The notes beneath the pieces were generated by a model. It saw only the letters and a list, made by a program, of their open reading frames with translations. It was not told the DNA's origin and made no database searches. A program made the position numbers and the translations under genes. Positions 42,468-51,597 of a stretch of DNA of 64,000 nucleotides are shown piece by piece (the first letter of the stretch is position 1; each line of letters begins with the position of its first letter). The stretch spans positions 1-64,000 of the forward strand of contig SVKK01000008.1 of NCBI GenBank assembly GCA_015068425.1. The letters run 5' to 3'. Source of the stretch: Oscillospiraceae bacterium (GTDB lineage: Bacteria; Bacillota; Clostridia; Oscillospirales; Oscillospiraceae).

Positions 42468-43442
42468 TTAAAGGCCGTTGATTTCCTTGCAGCGGCAGCA
42501 CTGCACGAAGTGGTTGGGACGTACCTCTTCCAGCACCTGAGGCTCCTCGCACAGCTCGCAGGCATAGGGGCAGCGGGCGGCGAAACGGCAGCCGGGCTTG
42601 GGATTGATAGGAGAGGTTATCTCACCCTTCAGCTGAATGCGCTGCATGGGCTTGTGGATGTCCACGCTGGGAATGGCAGAGAGCAGAGCCTTGGTATAAG
42701 GGTGCAGAGGCTCATTGAAGAGCTCCTCGGTGGGGGCCTTTTCAACTGCCTGGCCCAGATACATAACAAGAATGTTATTGGCAATATGGCGCACAACACT
42801 CAGGTCATGGGTGACAAACATATAGGCCATGCCAAGCTGATCCTGAAGATCCATGAGAAGATTCAAAACCTGAGCCTGAATGGAAACGTCAAGAGCGGAA
42901 ACGGGCTCATCACAAACTATGAACTCGGGATTCAGTGCAAGGGCGCGGGCGATACCCACACGCTGGCGGCGGCCGCCGTCAAGTTCATGGGGATAGCTCT
43001 GGCGCAGACGCTCGTCGATTCCGACGAGTTCCATCAGGCGGTTTGCTTCTGCCTTCATCTCCGCCTTGGACTTGAAGCGTCCGGAATGCTGCAGAGGCTC
43101 CATAATAGCGGATTCAACACGAAGTCTGGGATTAAGGCTGGAATAGGGGTCCTGAAAAACTATCTGGAGCTTTTCACGGGCTTCCTTGAGCTTTTTGCCC
43201 TTGATATGGGTGATGTCCTCGCCATTGAGAAGCACCTGTCCGTCGGTTGCTTCAAGAAGGCGGATTATGGTGCGTCCAAGAGTGGACTTTCCGCAGCCGG
43301 ACTCGCCCACGACGCCGAGAGTTTCTCCACGCTCTATGGTGAAGGAAACGTCGTCAACGGCATGGTTCTGGCCGGCGGGAACGCGGAAATATTTTTTGAG
43401 GTGCTTTATTTCAAGCAGCGGAGTATCAGCCATATTACTCAC
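42468..43442 (-). CDS. Oligopeptide-type ABC transporter ATPase (OppF/DppF)
   Basis: A 324-residue ATPase with Walker A GESGCGKST (around residues 41-49), signature LDGGRRQRV (LDGG instead of LSGG; this variant occurs in other clostridial OppF proteins) and Walker B FIVCDEPVSALD. The C-terminal CRFAARCPYACELC motif is the usual Cys-rich tail of the OppD/OppF group. It overlaps OppD by 8 nt. It drives import with the OppD ATPase. Confidence 0.9.
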   Translation of the reverse strand: MSNMADTPLLEIKHLKKYFRVPAGQNHAVDDVSFTIERGETLGVVGESGCGKSTLGRTIIRLLEATDGQVLLNGEDITHIKGKKLKEAREKLQIVFQDPYSSLNPRLRVESAIMEPLQHSGRFKSKAEMKAEANRLMELVGIDERLRQSYPHELDGGRRQRVGIARALALNPEFIVCDEPVSALDVSIQAQVLNLLMDLQDQLGMAYMFVTHDLSVVRHIANNILVMYLGQAVEKAPTEELFNEPLHPYTKALLSAIPSVDIHKPMQRIQLKGEITSPINPKPGCRFAARCPYACELCEEPQVLEEVRPNHFVQCCRCKEINGL

Positions 43443-44433
43443 CCTCCTTGATACATCTTACAAAGTGGCCGGGAGTGATCTCACGGTTGGGGATGCTGGA
43501 AAGCACTCCGACATTTACCTGCTCTTCGGTTGGGATGCACTTACAGGCCTCCGTTGCATAGGGGCAGCGGGGCCAGAAGGAACAGCCGGAGGGCAGATTG
43601 GTAGGATCGGGAGGCAGACCCACAATGGAGTGAAGCCTCTTCTCGCCCACCGCCATGCTGGGCAGAGAGCCGAACAGGCCCTTGGTATAGGGATGGGTAG
43701 GATGGTCAAAAAGGTCCTCCTTGCTGCCGGACTCTACCACCTGACCGGCATAGATGACCGCAACACTGTCACAGGTTTCGGCCACAACGCCCAGATCGTG
43801 GGTGATGAGTATCATGGAGGTGCCCAGCTTATCTCTCAGGTCGCGGATCATATCCAGCACCTGAGCCTGAATGGTAACATCAAGGGCGGTGGTAGGCTCG
43901 TCTGCCAGCAGCAACTCAGGGTCGCAGGCCAGAGCCATTGCTATGACCACGCGCTGCTTCATGCCACCGGAAAACTGATGGGGATACTCTATGTAGCGCT
44001 CGCGGGGGATGCCCACCATTTCCAGCATATCGCCGGCCTTGGTCATGGCCTCTTTTTTGTCCTTTGTATTGTGGAGAAGCAGAACTTCCGCGATCTGGTC
44101 ACCAACGGTCATAAGGGGGTTCAGGGCGGTCATGGGGTCCTGGAAAATCATTGCGATCTTGCTGCCTCTGATGGAGTACATCTCATCCTCGGATTTTTCC
44201 AGCAGGTTTTCTCCGTCCAGCCAAACCTCGCCGCCACGGATATAGGCAGCAACATCGGGCAGGATGCGCATAATGGATTTTGCAATGGTGGTCTTTCCTG
44301 CACCGGTCTCGCCCACCAGACCCAGAGTCTTGCCCTTTTCCAGCTTCAGACTGACGCCGTTTACAGCGTGAACAACCTGGCGGTTTTGAGTGTATTCCAC
44401 TACGAGGTCATTGATTTCAAGAAAATTCTTCAT
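43435..44433 (-). CDS. Oligopeptide-type ABC transporter ATPase (OppD/DppD)
   Basis: A 332-residue ATPase with Walker [10 protein letters not shown], signature FSGGMKQRV, Walker [13 protein letters not shown] and switch [10 protein letters not shown]. The C-terminal Cys cluster ([14 protein letters not shown]) is present. It follows the DppC permease by 12 nt. Standard partner of OppF. Confidence 0.92.
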   Translation of the reverse strand: MKNFLEINDLVVEYTQNRQVVHAVNGVSLKLEKGKTLGLVGETGAGKTTIAKSIMRILPDVAAYIRGGEVWLDGENLLEKSEDEMYSIRGSKIAMIFQDPMTALNPLMTVGDQIAEVLLLHNTKDKKEAMTKAGDMLEMVGIPRERYIEYPHQFSGGMKQRVVIAMALACDPELLLADEPTTALDVTIQAQVLDMIRDLRDKLGTSMILITHDLGVVAETCDSVAVIYAGQVVESGSKEDLFDHPTHPYTKGLFGSLPSMAVGEKRLHSIVGLPPDPTNLPSGCSFWPRCPYATEACKCIPTEEQVNVGVLSSIPNREITPGHFVRCIKEGE

Positions 44434-44445
44434 TTTCTTACCTCC

Positions 44446-45348
44446 TTAACCGCGAAGCTTGGGGTCGAGAGCATCTCTCAGACCGTCACCCAGCAGGTTG
44501 ATGGCGAAAACGGTAAGGGCAATGGCAATGCCGGGCACCGCGATAAGATGGGGGTCGCTCATAATATAGCCCTTGCCGTCAGCCAACATGGCGCCCCATT
44601 CGGGAGAAGGAGGCTGGATACCCAGACCGATGTAGCTGAGGGAAGCAGCCATATTGATGGTGCTGCCCACACTCATGGTGGTGATGACGATGGAGGGCTG
44701 TATAACGTTGGGAAGCAAATGCTTGAACATAATGGAGAGCTTGGAGCAGTTGATGGACTCAGCCGCTTCAATATACTCGCGGCTGCGCTCAGAAAGCACC
44801 TGGCCACGGGTCATTCGGGCAACACCGGGTATTGAACCTATGGTCAGAGCCAAAACCGTGGCACCGAAGCCGTTGCCCATGGCTGCGGAAACGAGGATGC
44901 ACAGCAGCATGCCGGGCAAAGCAGACCAGACATCCATAAAGCGCATGATAAGGGTTTCGGTCATTCCGCCGAAGTAGCCGGCAACCAGACCCACGGCTAT
45001 TCCAAGCAGGGAGCCGATAACAGCGGAAAGCAGACCCATAAGCAGTGAGTACTGGCCGCCATAGAGAAGACGGGTAAGCATATCACGGCCAAGGGTATCA
45101 CAGCCAAGCCAGTGCTCAGCGGAGGGGCCGGCGCGCATCAGAGTGGCATCGCGCCAGTTGATGTCATAGGGACTGAGATAGGGGCCGATCACACAGGCAA
45201 GGATAATGAAGAGCATGAGGAACAGGCCCAGCTTGGCGCTGCCGCTTTTGATAAGTCTTCTGCAAAACTCAAGGAGCATGGAGGACTTTCTTGCGGTCTC
45301 TACAGTTTCAAGCTTTTCTGTTTTCATTTTGTTCATCAGAGCCATCAT
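44446..45348 (-). CDS. Oligopeptide-type ABC permease (DppC/OppC)
   Basis: A 300-residue permease with about six helices and the coupling motif EAAESINCSKLSIMFKHLLPN (around residues 197-217; family EAA loop). ATG at 45348 overlaps the DppB stop (ATGA) and has AAGGAGG 5 nt upstream; a longer frame from 45468 would lie within DppB. The N-terminus carries a cytoplasmic stretch of about 40 residues. It forms the channel with DppB. Confidence 0.9.
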   Translation of the reverse strand: MMALMNKMKTEKLETVETARKSSMLLEFCRRLIKSGSAKLGLFLMLFIILACVIGPYLSPYDINWRDATLMRAGPSAEHWLGCDTLGRDMLTRLLYGGQYSLLMGLLSAVIGSLLGIAVGLVAGYFGGMTETLIMRFMDVWSALPGMLLCILVSAAMGNGFGATVLALTIGSIPGVARMTRGQVLSERSREYIEAAESINCSKLSIMFKHLLPNVIQPSIVITTMSVGSTINMAASLSYIGLGIQPPSPEWGAMLADGKGYIMSDPHLIAVPGIAIALTVFAINLLGDGLRDALDPKLRG

Positions 45349-46292
45349 CTCATCCTCCTTCCGCTGGCATACTGAGCCTTGATTCTGGGATCCAGGAATG
45401 CATAGCACAGATCCATGATCAACATGGCCACACCGGTAAAGCCGGCAAAGAATATGACGCAGCCACATACCACCGGCCTGTCACGCTGGTTAACGCCGGA
45501 GAGCATATACTGACCAATGCCGGGAATGGAGAACACCTGCTCCAAAACCGCAGAGCCAACAACGATGTGGGCAAGTCCGCCGCCCACGCCGGTGATGATG
45601 GGCATCATGGCATTGGGGAGCATGTGTTTCCGGACAACCACCTTTTCCTTCTGGCCCTTTGCACGGGCGGTGGTGATGTAGTCTGCACGGATAACCTCAA
45701 GCATGGCGCTGCGGCTCTGACGGGCATTGATAGCAATACCGCCCAGAGCGCCGCAGACCACCGGCATTATGTAGCAGGTCCAACTGCTTATTCCGCTTGG
45801 CGGCAGCCAGCGCAGCTCCTGTGCAAACAGCAGTATGCACATCAGCGCCACCCAGAAGCCGGGAGCGGATACAAATACCATCGCAAGCACCATGGTGAGG
45901 GAATCCTGCCACTTGCCCTCATGGGTGGCGGCAAAGATACCCAGAACTGTGCCCACGACAACGTTAAGTATCATTCCGAAGCCGCCGATTATAAGGGTAC
46001 GGGGCAATCTGCTGCCCAGCTCGCTCATAACCTCCACACGGTATCTCCAGGAGTTGCCGAAGTCAAAGCGCAGGAAAACGTTGAAAAGATAATCAAAAAG
46101 CTGAATGATGTATGGCCTGTCAGTGCCCAGCTCGGCCCGCTTGGCGGCAAGAACTTCCTCGGAAGCCTCAACGCCAAGGAGCAGTTCGGCGGGGTCACCG
46201 GGGACCAGATACATCAGGGTGAAAACGACAACTGCGGCGGCTATCAGAATGACGATAAGCCACAGTATGCGTTTGATAACATATCTGCCCAT
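45345..46292 (-). CDS. Oligopeptide-type ABC permease (DppB/OppB)
   Basis: A 315-residue permease with a typical MGRYVIKRILWLIVILI start, VPGDPAELLLG, six helices and the coupling loop VIRADYITTARAKGQKEKVV (around residues 200-219). It is 88 nt after the binding-protein gene; a strong hairpin lies in the gap. Confidence 0.92.
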   Translation of the reverse strand: MGRYVIKRILWLIVILIAAAVVVFTLMYLVPGDPAELLLGVEASEEVLAAKRAELGTDRPYIIQLFDYLFNVFLRFDFGNSWRYRVEVMSELGSRLPRTLIIGGFGMILNVVVGTVLGIFAATHEGKWQDSLTMVLAMVFVSAPGFWVALMCILLFAQELRWLPPSGISSWTCYIMPVVCGALGGIAINARQSRSAMLEVIRADYITTARAKGQKEKVVVRKHMLPNAMMPIITGVGGGLAHIVVGSAVLEQVFSIPGIGQYMLSGVNQRDRPVVCGCVIFFAGFTGVAMLIMDLCYAFLDPRIKAQYASGRRMR

Positions 46293-46312
46293 AGATTTCT
46301 CCTTATCCGAAA

Positions 46313-46339
46313 GACGCCCGGGTTTTAGGCCCGGGCGTC
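46313..46339 (-). terminator. Strong hairpin between binding protein and DppB genes
   Basis: A perfect 10-bp GC stem GACGCCCGGG (46313-46322 with 46330-46339) and 7-nt loop. The minus-strand tail is UUU only. It fits a partial terminator or mRNA stabiliser after the abundant binding-protein gene; the sugar ABC operon has the same layout. Confidence 0.65.
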
Positions 46340-46380
46340 AGTGCTGTTTGTCCCGATTTTATATGTTGGGATGGATTAAT

Positions 46381-49300
46381 TTACTTGCTTGCGGGTTCGG
46401 GAGCGATGACGCCCTTGCCGCTGATGACCCAGACGGAGGTACCGTCGGAGTTCCACATATCGCCAAGGCGCTTCATCTCTTCGTCAGTCTCCTCGGGGCA
46501 GCTTACATTGATGACAGCCTTGTCCTTGGTGAAGGTGCAGTGATAAACCAGCAGTCCATCGGCAGTGCCCAGATTGGGATTTTCTACAACGATGATGCAC
46601 TCACCGGCCTCAAGGCCCTCGGGAGTGGGATCGCCGTTCTTGATAAGTACGTGCCAGGGGAAGGTGCCGAAGGGGGTCTCTTCCATGTAGTCGAAGCGGT
46701 CAAAGCCCATGTTGGCCAGAGCGCCCAGGATGCCGGGCTCTTCAGGCTCTGCGGGTGCTTCAGGCTCAGCTGCAGGAGCATCGCTTGCGGGCTCGGGTGC
46801 AATTACACCCTTGCCGCTGATGGTCCATACGGAAGTGCCGTCAGCATTCCACATGTTGCCAAGGCGCTTCATCTCTTCGTCAGTTTCATCGGGGCAGCTT
46901 ACATTGATGGTAGCCTTGTCCTTGGTGAAGGTGCAGTGGTAAACAAGAAGACCGTCAGCGGTGCCCATGTTGGGATTCTCTACAACGATGATGCACTCGC
47001 CGGCTTCAAGGCCCTCGGGAGTGGGATCGCCGTTCTTGATGAGTACGTGCCAGGGGAAGACGCCGTAGGGAGTCTCTTCCATATAGTCGAAGCGGTCAAA
47101 GCCCATGCCTGCCAGACCCTTCAGAATGCCGGGCTCGGGCTTGCTGGGGATGCTGCCGTCGTTAACGCCGGCCTTGTAGGCATCCATGTCGGCCACATTG
47201 TCGGAAGCGATGTTACCGGGTCCGAAGATGGTCCAGTTGGAGGAACCGTCAGCGTTGAACACGCTGCCCAGTCTGGGCTGGTCGGCCTCGGTCTCTTCGG
47301 GAACAGAAGCGGAAATATTTGCCTTTTCCTTGCTGTAGGTGCAGTGGTATACAAGGAGACCGTCCTCGGTGCCACCTGCCTCGTTGACGGAGACAAGGAT
47401 GCATTCGCCGGTTTCAACCTCGCCCTCAGTCTCGGGCTTGATCATGACGTACCACTCAATCCAGCCTTCCTCGGTCTCTTCGTAGTACTTGAAAGCCTCG
47501 AAGCCCATGTTGCCGGTGAGAGCATTGACAATGCCGGGCACCTCATCCTCGGCGGGAGCTTCTTCCTTGCCGCCTTCGGGAGCCTCGTAGCCAACAGGAG
47601 TAACGGTGCCGTCACCGTTGACCACCCAGCTGGTGGCAGGAGCGTCAACATTTGCCCAGCCGCTGTTCAGAAGACGGTCCATGGGACCCTGAACGCCGGC
47701 TTCGGGAGCTTCGCAGATAACAACGCCGTCAACATAGGCGTAGCTGCCTTCCATCCAAACGTCCTCACCGTACATATTGTGCTGGTCGATGCGGTAAGTG
47801 CCGTCTTCATTGAAAGTAACCTTGTATTCGCAGCTGCCGGAGCCTTCGCCAACTACCTCGGAGAAGGTGTAGCTGCCTACGATAGCGGAAGCATCGCCGC
47901 CGATGGCGAGAGGAATGCCGCCGCCTGCGGGATCCTTATTCTCAGTCTGGCCCACATAGGTGGATGCGGGAAGGGTATCATAGCCCTCGCGGTAGTAGAT
48001 GCCGGAGATGGTGTCCGCACGGTAGATGCGGGCGGATACAGAGTAAGCAACGGGGTAAATGTAGGCCTGCTCGAAGACGTAATCGATAACAGCCTTCATA
48101 TTTTCGGTGGTATGGGTGGCGTCCGCAGTTGCCACGTCATAGAGTTCAAAGAGAGCATCGTCGTTATGGAAAATGAGGGAGCCGGTATCGCCATCGCTTC
48201 TGGGGTTGCCCAGATCAGCCAGAGCCAGCTTCCAGGAGGATGCCAGATCCTTGCCTCCCATGGGGTTGAAGAACAGAAGATCCCAGTTGGAGGAGTTCAT
48301 GGTGTCAGTCTGGAAGGTTGCGGGGTCGACAGCCTTCATCTCAACATTAATGCCCAGAGCAGCCAGCTGGCTGACGATCATCTGAACAGCGTTCTTGTCG
48401 GACTCGGCAGACTTGCAGATAACGGTGATCATGGGGCTGCCGTTTGCTGCGTAGTCGGACTTGGCAAGGTAATCCTTAGCCAGTTCAAGGTCAAAGGTGT
48501 TGCAGTAGCTGGGATCGGCTTCCCATGCAGGATCATAATCCTTGAAATAGGGAGTGCCGTAGGTGTACATGGCAGTATATGAGCCGGGCATTGCTTCAGC
48601 AATGGAGTCGGAGTCCAGAGCGTAAGCAACAGCCAAACGGAGATTCTGGTCCTGAGCGAAGGGGCTTGCAGGGTCCATGTTGAAGCCCATGAAGCTATAG
48701 TCGGAAGCATAGCTGACATCAACAACGAACTCAGGGTTGCCCTCGAATTTATCCAGAGAGAGGTAACGGATGTAGTCGCAGTAGTCAATGTTGCCCATCT
48801 CAAGCTCGATCTCAGCGGTGGAGGATTCCTGAATGATTCTGTAGGTGAGCTTTTCAACAGTGGCATTGTGGAGAGCCAGACGCATGGAAACATCCTCAGC
48901 GGTGTTGGCTGCCCAGTAATTTTCGTTGGCCTTCAGCACCATCTCAGAACCGGTAATGAAGCTGTCAACAACATAGTTGCCGGTGCCGATGGGAGCGGTT
49001 GCAAAGGTGACTTCGTCAAAAGCGTCCTTGTCAAAGATGAAGGTGCGGACAAAGGGGAACTCGATATCGGAGGTGGAGGTGGGAGTCTCGGTCCAGGTGT
49101 ACTCAACGGTGTACTCGTCCACCACAGCAACGCTTTCGAAAATATCGTAGTTCAGGTCTTCGCCTGCGGTGCGCAGCCATTCAACGGAGGCAACAACGTC
49201 CTCTGCGGTGATATGGTTTCCGGCGGAGTCATAAATGGTCTCGAAAAGATGTACCTGCCAGTGGGTGGAGTCGACGACTTCATAGCTCTTGGCAAGGTCG

Positions 49301-49551
49301 GGTACGAGCTCCAGATTTTCGTTAAAATCGAAGAGGGACTCATAAATATTCCAGTAGAATGCAGCCTTGGGGTTGCCGTTGCCGTTGGTGGGCAGCAGAT
49401 TCTGGATCTCGGAGCTGACAGCAACGGTGACATTGGAGAATCTTCCGTTCTCAAGCAGGGTCTTGTCTCCGGATCCGGAATTGGTGGTGCCGCAGGCAGC
49501 GAGGGAGAACAGCATTGCAGCTACCAGCAGTATTGCGAACAGCTTTTTCAT
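46381..49551 (-). CDS. Giant family-5 solute-binding lipoprotein with C-terminal repeat domains
   Basis: A 1056-residue protein, twice the usual 520-560 of peptide-binding proteins. Signal peptide with lipobox LAAC (Cys20). Residues 35-535 form the family-5 SBP fold (peptide, nickel or oligosaccharide binding). Residues 555-655 are a small beta domain. Then come three copies of a 110-residue module: about 672-782 (divergent), 808-920 and 940-1052 (near identical). Each holds W/FxWxxxIK, GECI-V and a V/CxYHCT motif. A Pro/Ala/Glu linker (920-938) joins the last two. First gene of the opp-like operon; LysR regulators diverge. The modules are not a family I recognise. Confidence 0.85.
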   Translation of the reverse strand: MKKLFAILLVAAMLFSLAACGTTNSGSGDKTLLENGRFSNVTVAVSSEIQNLLPTNGNGNPKAAFYWNIYESLFDFNENLELVPDLAKSYEVVDSTHWQVHLFETIYDSAGNHITAEDVVASVEWLRTAGEDLNYDIFESVAVVDEYTVEYTWTETPTSTSDIEFPFVRTFIFDKDAFDEVTFATAPIGTGNYVVDSFITGSEMVLKANENYWAANTAEDVSMRLALHNATVEKLTYRIIQESSTAEIELEMGNIDYCDYIRYLSLDKFEGNPEFVVDVSYASDYSFMGFNMDPASPFAQDQNLRLAVAYALDSDSIAEAMPGSYTAMYTYGTPYFKDYDPAWEADPSYCNTFDLELAKDYLAKSDYAANGSPMITVICKSAESDKNAVQMIVSQLAALGINVEMKAVDPATFQTDTMNSSNWDLLFFNPMGGKDLASSWKLALADLGNPRSDGDTGSLIFHNDDALFELYDVATADATHTTENMKAVIDYVFEQAYIYPVAYSVSARIYRADTISGIYYREGYDTLPASTYVGQTENKDPAGGGIPLAIGGDASAIVGSYTFSEVVGEGSGSCEYKVTFNEDGTYRIDQHNMYGEDVWMEGSYAYVDGVVICEAPEAGVQGPMDRLLNSGWANVDAPATSWVVNGDGTVTPVGYEAPEGGKEEAPAEDEVPGIVNALTGNMGFEAFKYYEETEEGWIEWYVMIKPETEGEVETGECILVSVNEAGGTEDGLLVYHCTYSKEKANISASVPEETEADQPRLGSVFNADGSSNWTIFGPGNIASDNVADMDAYKAGVNDGSIPSKPEPGILKGLAGMGFDRFDYMEETPYGVFPWHVLIKNGDPTPEGLEAGECIIVVENPNMGTADGLLVYHCTFTKDKATINVSCPDETDEEMKRLGNMWNADGTSVWTISGKGVIAPEPASDAPAAEPEAPAEPEEPGILGALANMGFDRFDYMEETPFGTFPWHVLIKNGDPTPEGLEAGECIIVVENPNLGTADGLLVYHCTFTKDKAVINVSCPEETDEEMKRLGDMWNSDGTSVWVISGKGVIAPEPASK
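46384..47130. repeat. Two nearly identical ~340-bp direct repeats in the binding-protein gene
   Basis: 46384-46734 and 46792-47130 encode the last two modules and match over most of their length also at DNA level (for example GGGCTCTTCAGGC-flanked linkers with the shared CTCGGGAGTGGGATCGCCG block). This indicates recent duplication or gene conversion. A third, older copy is at 47206-47538. Confidence 0.8.
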
Positions 49552-49611
49552 TTTTGTTTCTTCCTTTCTGACTAATTGTGTTTACTTCACATGCACAAAT
49601 GTCCTAAAAAA

Positions 49612-49648
49612 GTGTATTATTCCACACCTCTTTATGCTCATAATACAC
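49612..49648. promoter_or_regulatory. Inverted repeat in the LysR/binding-protein divergent region
   Basis: GTGTATTAT (49612-49620) and its exact complement ATAATACAC (49640-49648) are separated by 19 nt. It lies between the divergent genes and is a good candidate for LysR-type binding upstream of the opp-like operon. Confidence 0.5.
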
Positions 49649-49658
49649 GACCCGATTG

Positions 49659-49687
49659 TTGACAAGCAATCCGTTTTTCGCTATTAT
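49659..49687 (+). promoter_or_regulatory. Consensus promoter of the LysR pair
   Basis: TTGACA (49659-49664), 17-nt spacer, TATTAT (49682-49687). Confidence 0.75.
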
Positions 49688-49724
49688 TTATTCATAAACG
49701 GAAATTTACTCCCGGAGGTGAGCC

Positions 49725-50624
49725 ATGACCATAGAGCAAATGCGCGAGTTTGTCATACTGGCTGAGGAACGCAACTACCTTGTGGCGGCGGATATGCTAT
49801 ATTCCACCCAGACCACCCTCTCCCGCCATATCATGGCCATGGAAAAGGAGCTGGGTTTCCCTCTTTTCAACCGCTCCACAAAAAGGATAGAGCTGACCCA
49901 GGATGGCAGCCGTTTCCTTGTTTACGCCCGAAGAGCCATGAAGCTGCAGGATGACTATCTTGCCGAAATTGAATGGGCCAAGCGCAGCATGTCCGAAGCC
50001 CTTACTGTAGGCTATAACGCCCTTGTTACATTTTATCATTTTACGGAAAAGCTCACAAGCTTCATGATGGATATGCCAAAAATACCCATCAAGATAGTGG
50101 AGGACGAAACTGAGCTGCTAATTAAGGCCGTGCTCAACGGCAGCTGCGACATTGCCTTCATACAGGAGGATCCCTTCCACCCAGTGGAGGGTCTGGACAA
50201 GCTGTATATCGCTTCCGACACTCTGGTGGCCGTTCTCCCTGCCGGACACAGGCTAAGCGGCTGTGAAAGTCTGCAGCTATCCCAGCTCCAGCACGAAAAA
50301 TTCGCTATTGGCTTCGAGGACAAAACTCCTTCCAGCGTCTTTGTCGAGGCCTGCCGCCATGCAGGCTTTGAGCCCCACATAGGACGAAACGGTCTCGTGG
50401 GGCCGGCCCTGTTCAGCTGGATAGGTAGCTCCGGCTGCGTTGGGCTTGAGTGGCTCAGCCCCGCCCTGAATCACCAGAATGAGCGCACGGCCATCATAAA
50501 TGTCAAGCCCACCATACGCTCCTATACCACCGTTATTTACAAATCCAGGCGTCTTTCCGATACCGGCCGCCAGCTTATTGAGTATTTCAGCTCCGAATCC
50601 CAAGCCCGGAGGGACGAAAAATGA
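49725..50624 (+). CDS. LysR family transcriptional regulator
   Basis: A 299-residue regulator with an N-terminal winged helix (MTIEQMREFVILAEERNYLVAADMLYSTQTTLSRHI) and a C-terminal periplasmic-binding-like effector domain. It diverges from the binding-protein gene and lies 173 nt from it, so it probably controls the importer operon. It overlaps the next LysR gene by 4 nt. Confidence 0.88.
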   Translation: MTIEQMREFVILAEERNYLVAADMLYSTQTTLSRHIMAMEKELGFPLFNRSTKRIELTQDGSRFLVYARRAMKLQDDYLAEIEWAKRSMSEALTVGYNALVTFYHFTEKLTSFMMDMPKIPIKIVEDETELLIKAVLNGSCDIAFIQEDPFHPVEGLDKLYIASDTLVAVLPAGHRLSGCESLQLSQLQHEKFAIGFEDKTPSSVFVEACRHAGFEPHIGRNGLVGPALFSWIGSSGCVGLEWLSPALNHQNERTAIINVKPTIRSYTTVIYKSRRLSDTGRQLIEYFSSESQARRDEK

Positions 50625-51544
50625 AATTTGATTATTTGAGAGAATTCGTCTCTGCCGCCCAGTCAAACGAAATGCAGCAGAGCGCCAGAGAACTGGGCAT
50701 ATCCCCCTCTGTGCTTTCAAAACATATAAAATCTCTGGAACAGGAGCTGGGCGTTCCTCTTTTCACCCGCTCCAGAAAAACCGAGCTCAGCCCTTACGGG
50801 AAAATACTTTTTCCCTATGCAATGGAGCTCGTTAAGCTGCAGGAGGAATATCTCCAGGATTTCTCCACGAACTCCGCTATTGAAGCGCCAAAGCTTGTGG
50901 TAGGCCTCTCCCCCATCCAGTTCCGCGAACGTTCGGGACAGCTCATAGAGAAATTTATGCTCAGTCATCCTAAGGATGTCCAGATGCGCGAGGCGGATAA
51001 TTCCAGCCTCTGCAAAATGGTGGAGAACGGCTCTCTTGATATGGCTTTCGTCAGGACCCAGCCCACATTGGAGAGAAGCTCAGAGCTTATCTACATGCCC
51101 TTTTGCTCTGACCACATGGTTGCCTTTCTGCCCCCAGAGCACCGTCTGGCCCACGCGCCAAGCATAGGCATAGAGGATTTGAAAAACGAGCATATTCTGC
51201 TCCGGTCCGACAAATCCACCATCTACAGGGTATATACCGCTGCCTGTGCCCAACTGGAAATCAAGCCAAATATAAGCTTTGCCAGCACATTTATAATTTA
51301 CGATATGGTCCGCCGGGGTGAGGGCGTGACATTGTATCTTGCACCCCCTGCGGATACAAAACGCAGCCAGCAGCAGTTGGCCATAGTTCCCATACGCCCT
51401 GGGATCACCAGCTATGTTGATATAGTCTTTCGGCCAAGGCATCTGCCCCAGCTGGGACTGGAGCTGTTGCACTACGCCCAAAACTCCGCGGCTGAATGGT
51501 ACCGCGCCCCCGACTCCGAAGCCGGAGAAAAAGTCAAGGTATAA
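50621..51544 (+). CDS. LysR family transcriptional regulator
   Basis: A 307-residue regulator similar in layout to the preceding gene (MKFDYLREFVSAAQSNEMQQSARELGISPSVLSKHI). Two LysR genes in tandem with 4-nt overlap could form heterodimers or respond to two effectors. The last residues overlap the arm of the terminator at 51537-51593. Confidence 0.86.
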   Translation: MKFDYLREFVSAAQSNEMQQSARELGISPSVLSKHIKSLEQELGVPLFTRSRKTELSPYGKILFPYAMELVKLQEEYLQDFSTNSAIEAPKLVVGLSPIQFRERSGQLIEKFMLSHPKDVQMREADNSSLCKMVENGSLDMAFVRTQPTLERSSELIYMPFCSDHMVAFLPPEHRLAHAPSIGIEDLKNEHILLRSDKSTIYRVYTAACAQLEIKPNISFASTFIIYDMVRRGEGVTLYLAPPADTKRSQQQLAIVPIRPGITSYVDIVFRPRHLPQLGLELLHYAQNSAAEWYRAPDSEAGEKVKV

Positions 51545-51593
51545 TAAGAACGGATGTGCCCTCACGGGGCGCATCCGTTCTTATTATACCTTA
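51537..51593. terminator. Very long bidirectional terminator hairpin
   Basis: About 26 base pairs (AAGGTATAATAAGAACGGAT... at 51537-51562 with 51567-51593), nearly perfect, with a short loop around 51563-51566. It includes the LysR stop codon and ends both the LysR pair and the leftward metallo-beta-lactamase genes. Confidence 0.85.
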
Positions 51594-51597
51594 TATC

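Noticed and set aside
46105-48582. An 825-codon open frame on the plus strand, opposite the giant binding-protein gene.
   Set aside because: It lies entirely antisense to the binding-protein and dppB genes, has no ribosome binding site and its composition mirrors the codon bias of the true genes.
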